Part shown: in pieces, positions 19,314-33,617 of the stretch
Numbering within the stretch: the first letter of the stretch is position 1
How the letters are laid out: every line of letters begins with the position of its first letter
Assembly: GCF_002811925.1 (NCBI RefSeq)
Contig: NZ_NPDS01000003.1
Span: 186,001 to 250,000 of the forward strand
Length of the DNA: 64,000 nucleotides
From: Leptospira barantonii
Lineage (GTDB): Bacteria > Spirochaetota > Leptospiria > Leptospirales > Leptospiraceae
Direction of reading: 5' to 3'
Position numbers and translations under genes: made by a program
The notes under the pieces: model-generated
Told to the model about the DNA's origin: nothing
Database searches by the model: none
Seen by the model: only the letters and a program-made list of their open reading frames with translations

Positions 19314-19331
19314 ACGGAAAATAATTTCCGT
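19314..19331. promoter_or_regulatory. Inverted repeat upstream of lipase C
   Basis: ACGGAAA (19314-19320) and TTTCCGT (19325-19331) around ATAA form a perfect inverted repeat about 95 bases before the lipase C start. No T run follows, so an operator is as likely as a terminator for the preceding lipoprotein gene. Confidence 0.4.
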
Positions 19332-19425
19332 ATAAGTGCCGTTCGTTTTTATTTTTTACTTGATCGATTCTTCCCTCACGCTACGTTCCACTCGTTTCGA
19401 ATTGAAAATAAATAAGGTGAAGAAA

Positions 19426-20346
19426 ATGAGAAAAGTGAATTTGAGAATTTTGTTAGCTGTAGCGTTTTTAATAACGAACGTTACGTATGCATCCGGTGGG
19501 GGCTCTTCCAGCAAACCTCTTTCCGGCAGTTATCCAATCGTCCTCGCACACGGGACTCTGGGCTGGGGAAACGGCTCCACAATCACAGACTACTGGGGTG
19601 GAAATGCCGCTTACTTAAGAAACCAAGGCGCAACCGTATTTACTCCGACGGTTACTTCGCTTGAATCCAGCTCCGCAAGAGCGACTCAACTTAAGACTCA
19701 AATCTTAGCGGGACTTGCGGCAAACAATTACACCGGAAAGATCCATCTCATCGGACATTCTCAAGGTGGATTGGATTCCCGTTATATGATCGCAAACCTC
19801 GGAATGGGAAGTAAGATCGCTTCCTTAACTACTTTGAACACTCCTCACTACGGAAGCCCGATCGCAAACATCATGTATTCCGTAATTCCAAGTTGGGCGT
19901 TGCCTTACGTTTCGACAATCGTTGGATCCGTGGTTCAAGTCGTTCTGGGTCAATCCAATCAAAACGCTTCTGCGGCCTTGAAGATGTTTACTACCGCAAA
20001 TCTCCAAACGTTTAATGCGAACACTCCGAACAACGGTTCCGTGAAGTATTTCTCTTACGGTTCCACAATTTCAGTTCCGGATCTGATCCAACATCCTCTG
20101 ATGGGATTGTTGCAACCTATCTGCGCGATCGGTGGACCTTTCTACGGATTGAGCATCGCAAACGACGGTGTGGTTCCTGATTCTTCTCAAAGATGGGGAA
20201 CTTGGAAAGGTGGACCTTCTATTCCTCTCTTAACTACCGGGATCGATCACTTGGAAGCGCCTAACACGCTTTATCTGGGTCAACTCTGGTATGATTCCAA
20301 CGCTTATTTCTTGAAAATGGCGTCCAACGCAAAGAGCAATCAATAA
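19426..20346 (+). CDS. Secreted triacylglycerol lipase C (bacterial family I.1/I.2-like)
   Basis: Exported lipase of 306 residues. The signal peptide ends near YASGGG. The oxyanion-hole motif YPIVLAHGTLGW, the nucleophile motif GHSQGG with Ser112, the acid Asp247 in NDGVVPDSSQRWG and His275 in IDHLE give a complete catalytic triad, and the SSQRWG region matches the calcium-site neighbourhood of Pseudomonas-type lipases. Only one cysteine is present in the mature part, so the disulfide of classical family I lipases is missing. The ATG at 19426 has AAGG eight bases upstream; the frame is open 30 codons further up but has no signal there. Should hydrolyse long-chain acylglycerols, a fitting role since leptospires live on fatty acids. 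Confidence 0.9.
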   Translation: MRKVNLRILLAVAFLITNVTYASGGGSSSKPLSGSYPIVLAHGTLGWGNGSTITDYWGGNAAYLRNQGATVFTPTVTSLESSSARATQLKTQILAGLAANNYTGKIHLIGHSQGGLDSRYMIANLGMGSKIASLTTLNTPHYGSPIANIMYSVIPSWALPYVSTIVGSVVQVVLGQSNQNASAALKMFTTANLQTFNANTPNNGSVKYFSYGSTISVPDLIQHPLMGLLQPICAIGGPFYGLSIANDGVVPDSSQRWGTWKGGPSIPLLTTGIDHLEAPNTLYLGQLWYDSNAYFLKMASNAKSNQ

Positions 20347-20775
20347 GATAGCATTCCAGCATTCGCACTTAAGGAAGAATGTTCGTTGTCCGTAAACGAC
20401 GACATCGTTCTTCCGAGAGTATACGTAGATCAATTCCTCTGATTTTTCGCGCCCGTGGTTTCCAAAACCACGGGGCGTTCTTTTGGAGAATTCCATCGAC
20501 GGATTCGTTTCAGAATCCAAAAGTCCCCTCGTAAAAACGATCACGCAACGATTCTGCGACAGGCTCGCACAAAATTTGTCATCGACTAGAAAATATATTC
20601 TATTTTTAGAATATACAGCTCCAAGAATATTCTAAATTTATTTTATATAACGGACGTACGTAATCGAATACGTTTTTTAAACAAAATCATGTCGCTTAAC
20701 AATTTATTCTTGAACACCGTTCGTTCATTTGTATTTTGTTTCTGCGCTCATAAGGAGCGCATGAGGTACATATAA
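20347..20775. other. Intergenic region between lipases C and D
   Basis: A 429-base gap without a credible gene. It contains a hairpin terminator (20449-20484), an AT-rich stretch 20585-20650 with AGAATATTCT at 20624-20633, and the short motif TCGCTTAACAA at 20692-20702. The duplicated lipase D therefore probably has its own promoter. Confidence 0.6.
20449..20484 (+). terminator. Intrinsic terminator after lipase C
   Basis: CGCCCGTGGTTT and AAACCACGGGGCG pair with one bulged G around TCCA-like loop bases, followed by TTCTTTT. It is about 100 bases past the lipase C stop. Confidence 0.8.
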
Positions 20776-21696
20776 ATGAAAAGTGTGATGAGAATATTAA
20801 GTGTTTCGCTTGTTTTTCTGTTAACAAGTGTGTTGTCCGCATCCGGCGGTGGTTCTTCCGGGAAAGCTCTTTCGGGAAGTTATCCGATCGTTCTGGCTCA
20901 CGGCTTGTTCGGTTGGGGAAACAATTCTACCGTGATCGACTATTGGGGTGGAAATGCGGCGTATCTAACGGGTCAAGGCGCGGTCGTTTTAACTCCGTCC
21001 GTTACTGCGTTGAACTCCAGTGCAAGCAGAGCTTCTCAATTAAAAACCGCAATCCTCACGGCGATGGCCGCGAACAATTATACCGGGAAGGTTCATATCA
21101 TCGGACATTCTCAAGGTGGACTGGATGCGCGTTATATGGTTTCCAACCTTTCCATGAGTAGCAAGGTCGCAAGTGTGACCACTCTCAACACTCCTCACCA
21201 AGGAAGTCCGATCGCAAACATCGTTTTGGCAGTGATCCCGAGCTGGGCTCTTCCATACGTTTCCACGATCATCGATGCTCTTGCAGGAGTGGTTTACGGA
21301 GATTCCAGCCAAAACGCAACCGCCGCTTTAAAATTGCTCACAACCGACGGAGCGAAAACGTTTAACGCTTCTGCGCCGAACGTTTCCGGAGTGAAGTATT
21401 TCTCTTACGGTTCAACGATTAGCGTCGCTGATCTGGTTCAACATCCCGCGATGGGTCTTCTGCAACCGATTTGTGCGATCGGCGCTCCTTTCTACGGAAT
21501 GAGCGTCGCGAACGACGGTGTGGTTCCGGATTCTTCTCAAAGATGGGGAACTTGGAAAGGCGGACCTTCGATCCCGTTGCTTACCACGGGGATCGACCAT
21601 TTGGAAGCGACAAACGCGCTTTATCTAGGTCAACTCTGGTATGACACAAACGCTTACTTTTTGAAAATGGCGTCCAACGCAAAATCGAATCAGTAA
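20776..21696 (+). CDS. Secreted triacylglycerol lipase D (tandem paralogue of C)
   Basis: 306 residues, aligned to lipase C without gaps across the mature protein and clearly a tandem duplicate; the signal peptide is divergent (MKSVMRILSVSLVFLL). YPIVLAHGLFGW, GHSQGG with Ser112, NDGVVPDSSQRWG and IDHLE are all kept, so both copies should be active. Differences cluster around residues 150-205 (VIDALAGVVYGDSSQNA), a lid-like segment in this lipase family, so the two may differ in substrate preference. GAGG nine bases before the ATG supports the start. The last eleven residues (MASNAKSNQ) are identical to C. Confidence 0.9.
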   Translation: MKSVMRILSVSLVFLLTSVLSASGGGSSGKALSGSYPIVLAHGLFGWGNNSTVIDYWGGNAAYLTGQGAVVLTPSVTALNSSASRASQLKTAILTAMAANNYTGKVHIIGHSQGGLDARYMVSNLSMSSKVASVTTLNTPHQGSPIANIVLAVIPSWALPYVSTIIDALAGVVYGDSSQNATAALKLLTTDGAKTFNASAPNVSGVKYFSYGSTISVADLVQHPAMGLLQPICAIGAPFYGMSVANDGVVPDSSQRWGTWKGGPSIPLLTTGIDHLEATNALYLGQLWYDTNAYFLKMASNAKSNQ

Positions 21697-21708
21697 TTCG
21701 TTTTAAAA

Positions 21709-21742
21709 AACTTCCCGAGATCGTTTCCGGTTTCGGGAAGTT
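21709..21742. terminator. Bidirectional terminator between lipase D and the RND pump gene
   Basis: AACTTCCCGA (21709-21718) and TCGGGAAGTT (21733-21742) form a perfect ten-base stem, with A6 on the left so that the minus-strand transcript ends in T6. It separates two convergent genes. Confidence 0.85.
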
Positions 21743-21773
21743 TCGCAGAACGCAGATTCAACATTAGAATATT

Positions 21774-24893
<3,120 letters not shown>

Positions 24894-26263
24894 GTTTAAA
24901 AGTTCCTATGATTTCTTTTTCGTTGGTGATATGGAGAAGATTGAGAAGAGCTTCTATATGAGCGATCTGCGCGTCCAAAATCGCGTGATGTGTTTCGTGA
25001 AGCTGATTCTCCAATTCGAGATAACTCATCATCAGAATTCTTCCCTTTTTGAACTCGACGTCCGCGTAAATCAGATCGCTTTCGATGTCGTCTAACTTGG
25101 AAAGATTGAAGAGTTTAAGATTGATCTTCGATTGTTCGTAATCCAGAAAAGCCTGTTTGAACGCGGTCTTTACAAGATTCTCCTGATGATGAAGAATTCC
25201 TTGTTTGGACTTTATATTGACCTCGGCGGCGGAAATCTTATTCTGAAACTGATCCCATACCGGAATTCTAAATTTTAAACCGAAGTCGTAAAATCGGTTG
25301 GCAACCCCCGATTTATCCTCGCCTACCTGACTGATGATGGAATAGTCCGGATACTTTTCCAAGTTTGCAAGATTGAGTTCCGTCTTGGCTCGTTCGATTT
25401 CTCCCTTTGCCGCCATCAACGTTAGATTTCTTGCGATCGCCTTCGTTTGAAGATCGTTAAAATCAAACTTAACTCCTTCCGAAAAAAACGGAATCCTCAA
25501 AGAAGGAACCGCTTCCAACATCAGATACAAGTTCATCGCTTCGTATTGTTTGTTCGCATCCAATTCCAGGTCGTTGAAATGTTTTCTGAGCGCCAAGACC
25601 CTTCTTTGAATGATAAAAAGATCCGTCTTCGCCTGAGGAGTGATGAACGGTCTCGCTCGGATATAACTTTCCAAGATCGACAATCTTCTCAAACGTTCCT
25701 TAACGTGATTTTTTTTACCCGCAGAAACCAAATAACGATAAGCGAACTTGATCGCGTTGAACCGAATGGAGTTGCTCGCTTCCGCAAGTTGAATCTCCTT
25801 GATTCTCGAATCGTTATCCACAAGAAGCTGACGAAGCTCCTTCTTTCCGGGAAAATACACGGGTTGTTCGAATTGAAGCGCATATTCGGAACCGCTTTCG
25901 TTCGCGGCGCTTCTTTGTCCGTAATCCAAAGTCAACGAAGGGTTTTGCGTTTTGCCCTGTTGTTTGCGTTGATAAAAAAGAGCTTCCAAATCCGCGTTCA
26001 ACGAAAGAAGCAGGGGAGAATTTTTTTCCGCCAGACCCACGATGCCTTGTACGTCCAATTGCGAACTCACATCCGCATGAAGTCGCATAACAAAAATCGA
26101 AAAAATAAAAATAATAGATAGAGTCGCGCAAATTTTTAGAGCGCGTTTTCGTTTCAATCGCATAAAACCTCCTTAAAACGAAAGATTCACGGAAATCGAA
26201 ACGGAAAAACCTACGGTTCACCCGAATCGATCACCGGAAAATAAAAGAATTTTGGAGGTATGT

Positions 26264-26647
26264 TTAGATCAGAAGTCGGATCGTATCGAGGGAGCTTTTA
26301 AAGTCCGAAACTTTAACGGTAATTTCAGAAACGAATTCGACCCGTTCTATGGAAATCAAAAATGAAAAGAATACGTTCGCGGAATAAAAATGAGAAGGAA
26401 GATAGATCCGTATGAGTTTGGAAAATTGAGAATCTTTTTCGGACAATGCGAGCGAGCCCGGATCCCAATCACAACTCGGAGTTCCCTGAGAATTTTGTTC
26501 CTGTTGACAAGGAATCGGATTTGTCGAAACGGAATCGTGTTTTTCAAACTCGGTTTGAAGACAACAGATAGGTCCGCAATTCAAAGTCAAAATGAGAACG
26601 GACAACAAAGTGCATCCGATCCAGGTTTTGAAAAATGCGGAACCCAT
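26264..26647 (-). CDS. Small cysteine-rich exported protein upstream of the efflux operon
   Basis: A 127-residue product with a hydrophobic N-terminus (CTLLSVLILTLNCGPICC) that could be a lipoprotein or cleaved signal, followed by a polar cysteine-containing stretch and a C-terminal beta-rich part. No family recognised. Its position 100 bases upstream of the channel gene, same strand, and its cysteines suggest a metal-binding or sensing accessory of the pump, similar in layout to the small exported proteins that often lead metal-efflux operons. Inference only. Confidence 0.5.
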   Translation of the reverse strand: MGSAFFKTWIGCTLLSVLILTLNCGPICCLQTEFEKHDSVSTNPIPCQQEQNSQGTPSCDWDPGSLALSEKDSQFSKLIRIYLPSHFYSANVFFSFLISIERVEFVSEITVKVSDFKSSLDTIRLLI

Positions 26648-26843
26648 AAGTCCAGCTTACTGTTCCTAAACTCTTGTCAACGGAAAAAGCTTCCTTCTTA
26701 TACAGATCCTTAAGGGACAAAAACCTTTCGTCGAAAAAGAAAATCATTCTCGTTCTTATTTTTAAAATCTGAGAATTCAGGAAAAATAAAAATAAATCCC
26801 AACCGTAATTCCCAATAACAAACCGGAAGCCCATACGTCTTTT

Positions 26844-27080
26844 TTGAAAAAGGCTTTGATTCTTTTGGAAACCTTGAACGCGATCGCTTCCGAAAAAGGA
26901 AAAACGGCCGATCAAATTCTGTATGCTTGGTTTTTCAAACATCCTTCCGGATTGGTTCCCGTTTTAGGAACCAACGATCCGCAAAGAATCCGGTCCGCCG
27001 CGGGTGCCTTCGATATCGCGTTCACCACGGAAGAATGGTTCCGCATCTGGGAAGCCGGAGCTGGACGTCCGGTTCCCTAA
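26844..27080 (+). pseudogene. Aldo/keto reductase C-terminal remnant
   Basis: Only the last 78 residues of a YdhF-type aldo/keto reductase remain: TADQILYAWFFKHPSG, VPVLGTNDPQRIRSA (the NADP-binding turn) and TTEEWFRIWEAGAGRPVP at the natural C-terminus. The catalytic Asp-Tyr-Lys-His part is absent; upstream the frame is open only to 26796, where a TAA interrupts it. There is no ATG; TTG 26844 is the first start-like codon. The fragment is a deletion scar rather than a working gene. Confidence 0.85.
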
Positions 27081-27089
27081 AAAACGATT

Positions 27090-29324
27090 TCAACTTTTCG
27101 AATGTGTTTCGAACTGATAACGGAAGATATCGTAGTCGTGAAAATCCTTATCGATATCTATGTTTAGGTCGAGAATTTTCCCTTCTTTGATATCGTAAAC
27201 CCAGCCGTGTAACTGTAGATCGGTTCCCTGACTCCATGCGTTTTGAACGATCGTGGTCATACAAAGATTGTAGACCTGTTCCCTTACGTTGAGTTCGACA
27301 AGACGTTCGTGTTTTTCGTCCTCGTCTAAAATTCCGGAAAGTTCCTTACGATTCATTCGATAAACCTGTTTGATGTTTCTCAACCAAGCGTCGATCAAAC
27401 CGTGATACTTTCCGTCGATCGCGGCTTTAACCCCGCCACAACCGTAATGACCACAAACGACTATATGCCGAACCTTTAATACTTCCACGGAGTATTGAAG
27501 AACGGACATCAGATTCATATCCGTATCGACGACAAGGTTCGCGATGTTTCTATGAACGAAAAGTTCGCCCGCGCTTGTTCCGGTCATTTCATTCACGGAA
27601 ATTCTACTGTCCGAACAAGAGATCAATAGATACTGAGGGGCCTGACCCAATGCAAGATTCTTAAAGTAATCCGGGTCTTTTAGAAGTTTCTCTTCCACCC
27701 AAATGCGATTGTTTACAAAAAGCCTTTTGTAATCCTGTTGAGCGACCAAATCGAAAGGTTTGTTCTTGATCTTCTCATACGAAGCGGTCACATCGATGAT
27801 TTCCAATTTGATGTTACGCGACTCCGCGCTGATCTTGAAATCTTCGATGATCTCCAAAACGTCCGGATCGATGTATTTGGACTTGGAGCCGTCGATGATC
27901 AAATGCGCGTTATCCGGAACCTTATCGAGTTTATACAACATACTCGACTTATTCAAAAAGGAAACGTCTTCGGAAAGATCGATTCTTACTTCGACGCCGT
28001 ATGCCTTGTCCTTTTTGTTGAACTCGTAAGGATTGAGAACGTTTCTTCTCATGATAAAGAAAACCGAAAACAAACAACCGATTCCGATCCCGATGAGAAT
28101 ATCGGAAAAAACGATTCCGATCAAAGTCGCGATAAACGGAAGAAACTGATCGGTTCCTTTTTTAAACTGCGCTTTGAGAATTCTATAATCCGTAAGTTTA
28201 TAACCGACTACGAGCAAAACCGCCGCAAGAGAAGCCAAAGGAATTTTAGCGATCCAAGTCGGAATCAAAATCAAGGAAAACAAAATCAGCAACCCGTGTA
28301 GAAAAGCGGAAAGTTTTGTTCTCGCGCCCGCTTGCAAGTTTGCGGAACTTCGGATGATCACAGAAGTGATCGGAAGACCGCCGAGAATCGCGGAGAATAA
28401 ATTCCCGGTTCCTTGTGCGATCAGCTCTCGATTTTTGGAGGCAATTCTTCTCTGCGGATCCGATTTTTCGATCGCGTCCAGATTCAAAAGAGTTTCCAAA
28501 CTCATGACGAGACACATTTTAATCGCGACGATATAGACCGCTTGATTCTTCCATTGGGAGAAACTCGGGAAGTAATCGTCCAAAAACAAATCCTGAAAAC
28601 CGTTCAATTGAATCGGTTGAATCAAATGTTCCGGGCCTACCGCGATTCCGAAACCGAACACGGTAAGGACTTCGTTTAACAAAACGCTTGCAAGAATGGC
28701 CACCAACGAACCATGTATTATAAATTTCTTATGTAATTTCAGTTTTTCCCAAACTAAAATCAAAACCATCGAAACGACGAAAATAACGACCGCCCCCGGC
28801 GTAAAACGATAGAACGCGGTCAAAATTTCGGAAAACGTGTTTTCCCTATCTTTCTGGAAAAAATCCATATCCCCTTCGTAATCCATATCGTAACCGATCG
28901 CGTGCGGGATCTGTTTTAAAATCAGAACGACTCCGATCGCGGCGAGCATTCCTTTTACGACGGAAGAAGGAAAGAAATTGCTTAAAATCCCCGCTCTCAC
29001 AAAACCCAAAAGGATTTGAAGAACCGCGGCGATACAAAGCGCGAATAAAAAGTCATTAAAACTTCCTAATGTTCTAATGGAATCGAAAACAATCACGGTA
29101 AGACCGGCGGCGGGACCGCTTACCGACAAAGGGGATTTACTGATCAAGGAAACGATCGTTCCGCCCACGATTCCTCCGATTAAACCGGCAATGATCGGAG
29201 CGCCCGAAGCGAACGCGATGCCGATACAAAGAGGCAACGCGATTAAAAAGACGACCAAACTGGAAGATAAATCGTGTCTCAGATCGTCCCAAGAGACACG
29301 AGGAAAAGAATGAAAGATATTCAT
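27090..29324 (-). CDS. SulP-type anion transporter fused to beta-carbonic anhydrase
   Basis: Three-domain membrane protein of 744 residues. Residues about 1-470 are a SulP permease ([32 protein letters not shown], then [24 protein letters not shown] seen in parts); about 480-550 form a STAS domain ([32 protein letters not shown]); 555-744 are a beta-class carbonic anhydrase with zinc ligands Cys570, His626 and Cys629 (SCSDSR and CGHYGCGG). Such fusions are thought to import bicarbonate or couple CO2 hydration with transport. AGGAG seven bases before ATG 29324 fixes the start; a longer frame to 29633 overlaps another gene and is rejected. It converges with the aldo/keto reductase remnant. Confidence 0.93.
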   Translation of the reverse strand: MNIFHSFPRVSWDDLRHDLSSSLVVFLIALPLCIGIAFASGAPIIAGLIGGIVGGTIVSLISKSPLSVSGPAAGLTVIVFDSIRTLGSFNDFLFALCIAAVLQILLGFVRAGILSNFFPSSVVKGMLAAIGVVLILKQIPHAIGYDMDYEGDMDFFQKDRENTFSEILTAFYRFTPGAVVIFVVSMVLILVWEKLKLHKKFIIHGSLVAILASVLLNEVLTVFGFGIAVGPEHLIQPIQLNGFQDLFLDDYFPSFSQWKNQAVYIVAIKMCLVMSLETLLNLDAIEKSDPQRRIASKNRELIAQGTGNLFSAILGGLPITSVIIRSSANLQAGARTKLSAFLHGLLILFSLILIPTWIAKIPLASLAAVLLVVGYKLTDYRILKAQFKKGTDQFLPFIATLIGIVFSDILIGIGIGCLFSVFFIMRRNVLNPYEFNKKDKAYGVEVRIDLSEDVSFLNKSSMLYKLDKVPDNAHLIIDGSKSKYIDPDVLEIIEDFKISAESRNIKLEIIDVTASYEKIKNKPFDLVAQQDYKRLFVNNRIWVEEKLLKDPDYFKNLALGQAPQYLLISCSDSRISVNEMTGTSAGELFVHRNIANLVVDTDMNLMSVLQYSVEVLKVRHIVVCGHYGCGGVKAAIDGKYHGLIDAWLRNIKQVYRMNRKELSGILDEDEKHERLVELNVREQVYNLCMTTIVQNAWSQGTDLQLHGWVYDIKEGKILDLNIDIDKDFHDYDIFRYQFETHSKS

Positions 29325-29362
29325 GATAACTCCTGCGGGCAAGGCCCGAAAATTTCGAAACG

Positions 29363-29698
29363 TTAAATCGAAATGCGGAGTTCTGGAGGTGGATTTTCTA
29401 TTTCGGAAAAATGTTGAATGACGATCCAATCTGAAGAGTCGCCGTAAAATGCGGGTTCCAAATCGTAGTGAAGGGAGAATCCATCGTCTTGAGAAGCGAG
29501 ATCCTCCAATTTCAGTTCGGCTGATTTTTCCTTTTCGGCTTCCGCTTCGGGAGTTTCGGAAGACTCGTTTGCGGTAGCAACCGGAGAATCGTTCTGAACA
29601 AAGCCGTTTGGTTGAATCAAAACAGCCAAACAAACAAGAATCAAAAACGCGCTTAAAAGAACGAAAAGTTTATGCTTACTGTAAGAAAGAAATTTCAT
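29363..29698 (-). CDS. Small membrane protein upstream of the SulP-anhydrase gene
   Basis: A 111-residue protein with one membrane helix (about residues 11-30), an acidic middle ([21 protein letters not shown]) and a C-terminal folded part ending in PPPELRISI. No family recognised. It starts with a typical positively charged N-terminus and ends 38 bases before the transporter start, so the pair is probably an operon. A regulatory or assembly partner of the transporter is inferred from position only. The small protein ahead of the efflux operon (26264-26647) has a similar position but no clear sequence similarity. Confidence 0.6.
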   Translation of the reverse strand: MKFLSYSKHKLFVLLSAFLILVCLAVLIQPNGFVQNDSPVATANESSETPEAEAEKEKSAELKLEDLASQDDGFSLHYDLEPAFYGDSSDWIVIQHFSEIENPPPELRISI

Positions 29699-30132
29699 AG
29701 ATTTTCAAATCGGATCGCTCTTTATAAATCCCGTTTCCGGAGAATCGAAGATTATAAAGCCGCCCGTATGAAACTCAAAATCAGAGCGCCTCTACAGGCA
29801 AATCAATTCTCGTTATAATTGGATCGAATCTTTTTCTTAGACCGTTTTTGATTCCAGATTTGCCCATTTTTTCAGCAAAGAATCCGTTCGAATTGTATCG
29901 GAAGAATGGAATTTTTTCACGAATTCAATATTTGTCCTTCGGCAAGCCCGAAGAAACTTCCACCAAGAGTGCGAAAGAAGGGCAGTAAATTATTTTATGA
30001 CAATTCTTAGTCTTTTCTCAACATTATAAGAAGCATTATCTTTTTATAATTTGGGTTATCAATTTTTCGTTTACTGAATCATTCCCCGAACGGATGCTCA
30101 CATAAAAATCCTCCTAAAAGACGCATTACGCA
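29699..30132. other. Intergenic region between divergent genes
   Basis: A 434-base, AT-rich gap between divergent genes, with no gene, terminator or clear repeat. It should hold promoters on both strands; no convincing -35/-10 pair was found by eye. Confidence 0.5.
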
Positions 30133-31278
30133 ATGGAATATCTGCAGAAAGTGAAACGAGAGATGGACATCATCACATCCATCGAGCAAAAGAATCACGT
30201 CATCACGAAGTATTTATTGGAAAAAGAACTCACTTTCAAGATCGATCCTTTCGATCGAAAAGCGGTCATCAAAAAGATTCTCGAGGGCGGTGAAAAAATT
30301 CTCGTCCAACTTCCGAACGTGGAAGAATCTCCCGAAGGAAACAACTTCGTTCTGTATATGATTTTAGCTAAGTACATTCAGCTCGAATGTATTCTCCTTC
30401 AAAAATTGGAAAAATCGGTTTTTTCTCTTAAGGTGGAAAAGCTCGCGATCGCAAGAAAGAATCGAGACAACCAAAGATTTCCCGTCAAGCCGGGTTCCGT
30501 TTATATGACCAATGTGGTTTCTTCGAAGACGATCATCGAAGCCAATATGTTCAACATTCCCACGTTGGTTAAGGTCAACTTCGAGGATTATAAAAATCGA
30601 CTCAAACAAAGAACCAAGGACATCGTGAGCATCGACACATTCCGTCCCGGTTTGGATCGTAAGTTCGAGATCGTCAAAAAAACTTTCAAATATCTTCTCA
30701 TCGAAAACACACAAGATCCGAATTCTTACAAAAACAACGGACAGGGAAGAATCAATTACGAAAAGGAAGTGGACGACGATCTATCTTCCTGCATACGGAA
30801 ATACAAGGATCAAAAAATCGTTTCAGAGTTGATCGTTCCGATCATTTACGTAAACCACGCCGACGAACAAATTCCGATCGGTTACTTTTCGGTTCAGAGC
30901 AAGGAACAAGCCCTTACCGAAAAATACGCGCAGGAACTTCAGGTATTGGCAAAGGACATGGTGGAAAGAATCAAAGAATCGAACACCATGAAAACGGCTG
31001 AACGATTTCAGATTTTGGAAGCTTCCAAAGGGGGAATCAAAGTAAAAATTGATCACCCTCATCTGATCGAAACCCTTCCGAAACAGGACGGTTTTGTTTT
31101 CGATATATTCTTCAGAATGCAGGCGCCTTTTACGGTACACGGTTTGATCCGCTGGTTTACGAAGGACGCAAACAATCATCTCATTCTCGGGATAGAATTG
31201 ACCGGAAAATCGGATCTACCCGGAGAAAGAGCGAGATACGAGTCGAACATCAACCTTCTGAGCAAAGGCCAACCGTAG
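30133..31278 (+). CDS. DUF1577-like protein with PilZ-like C-terminal domain
   Basis: A 381-residue cytosolic protein of a kind I associate with Leptospira (DUF1577 family). An N-terminal region of helices and strands ([31 protein letters not shown] strand) resembles the YcgR/PilZ-N fold, and the C-terminal part from about residue 290 ([49 protein letters not shown]) has the barrel pattern of PilZ c-di-GMP receptors. The canonical RxxxR...DxSxxG is incomplete: an R-rich start and ASKGG replace it, so nucleotide binding is uncertain. The middle could be a GAF-like domain. ATG 30133 lacks a strong ribosome site. Confidence 0.65.
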   Translation: MEYLQKVKREMDIITSIEQKNHVITKYLLEKELTFKIDPFDRKAVIKKILEGGEKILVQLPNVEESPEGNNFVLYMILAKYIQLECILLQKLEKSVFSLKVEKLAIARKNRDNQRFPVKPGSVYMTNVVSSKTIIEANMFNIPTLVKVNFEDYKNRLKQRTKDIVSIDTFRPGLDRKFEIVKKTFKYLLIENTQDPNSYKNNGQGRINYEKEVDDDLSSCIRKYKDQKIVSELIVPIIYVNHADEQIPIGYFSVQSKEQALTEKYAQELQVLAKDMVERIKESNTMKTAERFQILEASKGGIKVKIDHPHLIETLPKQDGFVFDIFFRMQAPFTVHGLIRWFTKDANNHLILGIELTGKSDLPGERARYESNINLLSKGQP

Positions 31279-31355
31279 CCAAGCGCCGATCCGTAAACGA
31301 GCTCGATCTTGCGGTCTGTTAACTTGGCAAAACTACAAACGAATATCAGAATATT

Positions 31356-32363
<1,008 letters not shown>

Positions 32364-32409
32364 CGTTTTGCAACAACCCGAGCGAGCTTTTTTGAATGGG
32401 AAAAACTTT

Positions 32410-33054
32410 TTAAGCTCTGCTCTTTCTTCTTTCCTTTAGATATTCGATCACCGCGGGCAAAACGGATATAATAATAATCGCGAATATTACGATTTTAAAA
32501 TTCCTTTTTACGAACTCCAGGTTTCCGAAATAATATCCGCCGAGAATGAAAATTGAAATCCAAAGAATTCCACCTATCACATTATATGCAATAAATTTAA
32601 CGTACGTCATGGTACCGATTCCGGCGACAAAGGGAGCAAAAGTGCGCACGATGGGGATAAATCTCGCGATGATGATGGTTTTTCCGCCGTATGTCTCGTA
32701 AAAACTATGGGCCTTTTGTAAGTGTTCCTTTTTGATCAGAGGTATTTTCTCTTTTTCTAATATCTTTTCGCCGGTAAAATTTCCAACGGCATAATTCACC
32801 GTATCGCCCAGAATCGCCGCGATGATGAGAAGAATCAAAGTACTTCCCAAATCCAAAGAACCTCTTGCGATAAACGCGCCGACCGCAAAAAGAAGGGAAT
32901 CTCCGGGAAGAAACGGAGTCACAACCAGACCGGTTTCCGCAAAGATGATCAAGAATAGGATAACGTATGTGCCGCTTTGATACGTTTGAATGATCGTATC
33001 CAAATGCGTTTCCAGGTTGAGAAAGAAATCGAGAAAAAACTTAAGGGTTTCCAA
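32410..33054 (-). CDS. DedA-family membrane protein
   Basis: Inner membrane protein of 214 residues in the DedA/VTT family, proton-dependent lipid scramblases or transporters that recycle undecaprenyl phosphate or phospholipids. Seen: [19 protein letters not shown] (the re-entrant loop with the family Glu and Pro-Gly-Asp), [41 protein letters not shown] with the conserved Arg and two re-entrant prolines (shown in parts), and four to five helices. All expected key residues are present. It follows the lipocalin-like gene start after 47 bases on the same strand. Confidence 0.92.
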   Translation of the reverse strand: METLKFFLDFFLNLETHLDTIIQTYQSGTYVILFLIIFAETGLVVTPFLPGDSLLFAVGAFIARGSLDLGSTLILLIIAAILGDTVNYAVGNFTGEKILEKEKIPLIKKEHLQKAHSFYETYGGKTIIIARFIPIVRTFAPFVAGIGTMTYVKFIAYNVIGGILWISIFILGGYYFGNLEFVKRNFKIVIFAIIIISVLPAVIEYLKERRKSRA

Positions 33055-33147
33055 AATGCCTCCCCTGCTCGGACGAGCGAGGTTCTATTGTAAATTCAAT
33101 TTAGGATAGAATTTATCGTCGAGCAGGCAAGTCAAACGCGTAAAAGA

Positions 33148-33480
<333 letters not shown>

Positions 33481-33617
33481 TCTACCTCCTAACTTCCGAT
33501 TTTGTTTCGTAAAAGTACAGCACTTTTCCCGTTCTCTCCGCCATAGAACATCAAAAAAATTGAATTCTCCCCTTCGTCGAAACGCAAGCCGGAACCGTAT
33601 TCGAACGAGGGAAAGGA

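Noticed and set aside
27090..29633. Longer version of the SulP-anhydrase gene with 103 more residues
   Set aside because: The added N-terminus is Arg/Ser-rich with no family match, overlaps the small membrane protein gene, and a strong AGGAG lies at ATG 29324.
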